This document shows positions 63,298-64,000 of a stretch of DNA of 64,000 nt, piece after piece. The stretch is taken from the NCBI RefSeq assembly GCF_945290125.1, contig NZ_CALYQV010000003.1:1-64000 (forward strand). The letters are read 5' to 3'. The position numbers were made by a program, and so were the translations under genes. The notes below the pieces were generated by a model. The model ran no database searches, was not told where the DNA came from, and saw nothing but the letters and a program-made list of their open reading frames with translations. Source of the DNA: an uncultured Lactobacillus sp. (GTDB lineage Bacteria > Bacillota > Bacilli > Lactobacillales > Lactobacillaceae). Within the stretch, counting starts at the first letter, position 1; every line of letters begins with the position of its first letter.

Positions 63298-64000
63298 TTA
63301 CAAAGAAATTAAGTCGTCTTTAGGTAAAGTAGATAGTGTTTCAGGAGTGTTATCGTTGATTAATATATCGTCCTCGATCCTGACACCACCCTTATTTGGT
63401 AAATAAATTCCTGGTTCAACTGTATGAACCATATTATTTATTAATTCTTGTTTACCAAAAGGCAAAGCCGGCTGACAAAGTTCATGTATCTCAAGTCCTA
63501 TACCATGACCTATTCCATGGCCAAAATACTGTCCGTATCCCTGTTCAGCAATATAGCTTCTGGCTGCTCGATCAACATCAGAACCATGATTGCCAACAAC
63601 TGCAGCTTCAATACCCCGTCTTTGTGCTTCGTGGACGATTTTGTAAATTTTATGCATTTCCTGGTCAACTTTGCCAACTGCAACAGTTCTGGTAATGTCA
63701 GCTGCATAACCGTGATAAAATGCACCAAAATCAATTACAACCATGTCACCATTTTCAATCATTTTATCACTGGCAACCCCATGAGCCCAAGCAGAACGTA
63801 CACCCGAAGCAATAATGGTATCAAAACTAGGACCATCACCGCCATTGACTTTGAAATAGTAATCTAACTTAGCCCCTATTTTCCGTTCGACAGCCCCTGG
63901 TTTAATTAAAGGTAAAATTTCATTGAAACTATCCATTGAAATATTAATGGCTGTACGTAATGCTTCTAATTCAAGGGGGTCTTTGACGTTGCGAACTTGT
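63298..64000 (-). CDS. Xaa-Pro aminopeptidase/prolidase, 5' end beyond window
   Basis: The frame is open to the window edge (about 234 residues seen), so this is the C-terminal part of an M24 aminopeptidase P. Metal-ligand blocks are visible: DMVVIDFGAFYHGYAADITR (two Asp), FGHGIGHGIGLEIHE (His) and the Glu residues in HTVEPGIYL and GVRIEDDI. It removes N-terminal residues from Xaa-Pro peptides, in line with the peptide-use genes nearby. The internal Met at 63936 is not the start; the in-frame sequence upstream continues (for example DPLELEALRTAINIS). It lies about 70 bases upstream of efp. Confidence 0.9.
   Translation of the reverse strand, partial: QVRNVKDPLELEALRTAINISMDSFNEILPLIKPGAVERKIGAKLDYYFKVNGGDGPSFDTIIASGVRSAWAHGVASDKMIENGDMVVIDFGAFYHGYAADITRTVAVGKVDQEMHKIYKIVHEAQRRGIEAAVVGNHGSDVDRAARSYIAEQGYGQYFGHGIGHGIGLEIHELCQPALPFGKQELINNMVHTVEPGIYLPNKGGVRIEDDILINDNTPETLSTLPKDDLISL

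Noticed and set aside
63448..63867. 139-codon frame antisense to the prolidase
   Set aside because: The minus frame carries all metal-ligand motifs of M24 peptidases; this is a shadow.
1..64000. CRISPR arrays, tRNA/rRNA genes, IS elements, prophage
   Set aside because: No regularly spaced repeats, cloverleaf sequences, transposase or phage genes were seen.

Overview
The window is a low-GC, protein-dense stretch of a Firmicutes chromosome. Gene content, family signatures and synteny point to Lactobacillus in the strict sense or a very close relative. Evidence: the Bacillus-type clusters gmk-rpoZ-priA-fmt-rsmB-stp-prkC-rsgA-rpe-thiN, rpmB/asp23-fakA-recG-plsX-acpP, rnc-smc-ftsY and ylxM-ffh-rpsP-rimM-trmD-rplS are conserved; there is a C69 dipeptidase, a five-component oligopeptide transporter with duplicated binding proteins, a cyclopropane fatty acid synthase and a prenyl synthase with no dxs beside it; strong AGGAGG ribosome sites and TTG/GTG starts are common. 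The species cannot be fixed by reading alone. I saw no tRNA, rRNA, CRISPR array, IS element or prophage.

Layout. 1-3550 is the most accessory part: a cytosolic FMN/FAD fumarate-reductase-like flavoprotein, a MerR regulator with a GyrI-like tail, and two copies of a ~60-residue membrane protein flanking them, one with an in-frame stop and one with an ATT in the start position. 3790-5700 is rpsB-tsf with a structured leader. 5727-10240 holds a fused tRNA methyltransferase/GIY-YIG protein, plsC and cfa (plus strand), and an FAD-linked lactate/glycolate dehydrogenase with a near-consensus CcpA site on its promoter. 10370-14600 has a heterodimeric ABC exporter, yneF and ynzC. 14640-16130 has lexA, then a second MerR gene divergent from a small membrane protein, with an operator in a 20-bp promoter spacer. 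16350-21104 is a nucleoside phosphorylase and the rplS-trmD-rimM-rpsP-ffh-ylxM operon. 21190-24397 is an amino-acid permease with an unexplained structured leader, plus pepD. 24429-29910 is ftsY-smc-rnc. 30018-38236 is the opp operon (oppD-F-B-C-A-A). 38259-43619 is acpP-plsX-recG-fakA-asp23. 43718-54543 is rpmB and the thiN to gmk cluster. 54646-54995 is a LexA-controlled small gene. 55028-64000 is a double-GNAT protein, recN, tlyA, ispA, xseB, xseA, folD, nusB, yqhY, efp and a partial prolidase.

How it fits together. Most genes are housekeeping: translation, protein targeting, chromosome condensation, DNA repair, phospholipid and isoprenoid synthesis, and PASTA-kinase signalling. Set into this backbone are peptide-use genes (Opp, PepD, permease) that split the ancestral acpP-rnc and ftsY-ylxM junctions. 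Three regulatory circuits can be read from the DNA: MerR with a 19-bp-spacer promoter at the flavoprotein; a second MerR at the four-helix membrane protein; and LexA at lexA/ynzC and at the YolD-like gene. No grand new system is evident. The best candidates for something undescribed are the duplicated small membrane protein/flavoprotein/MerR locus and the LexA-controlled YolD-like orphan.
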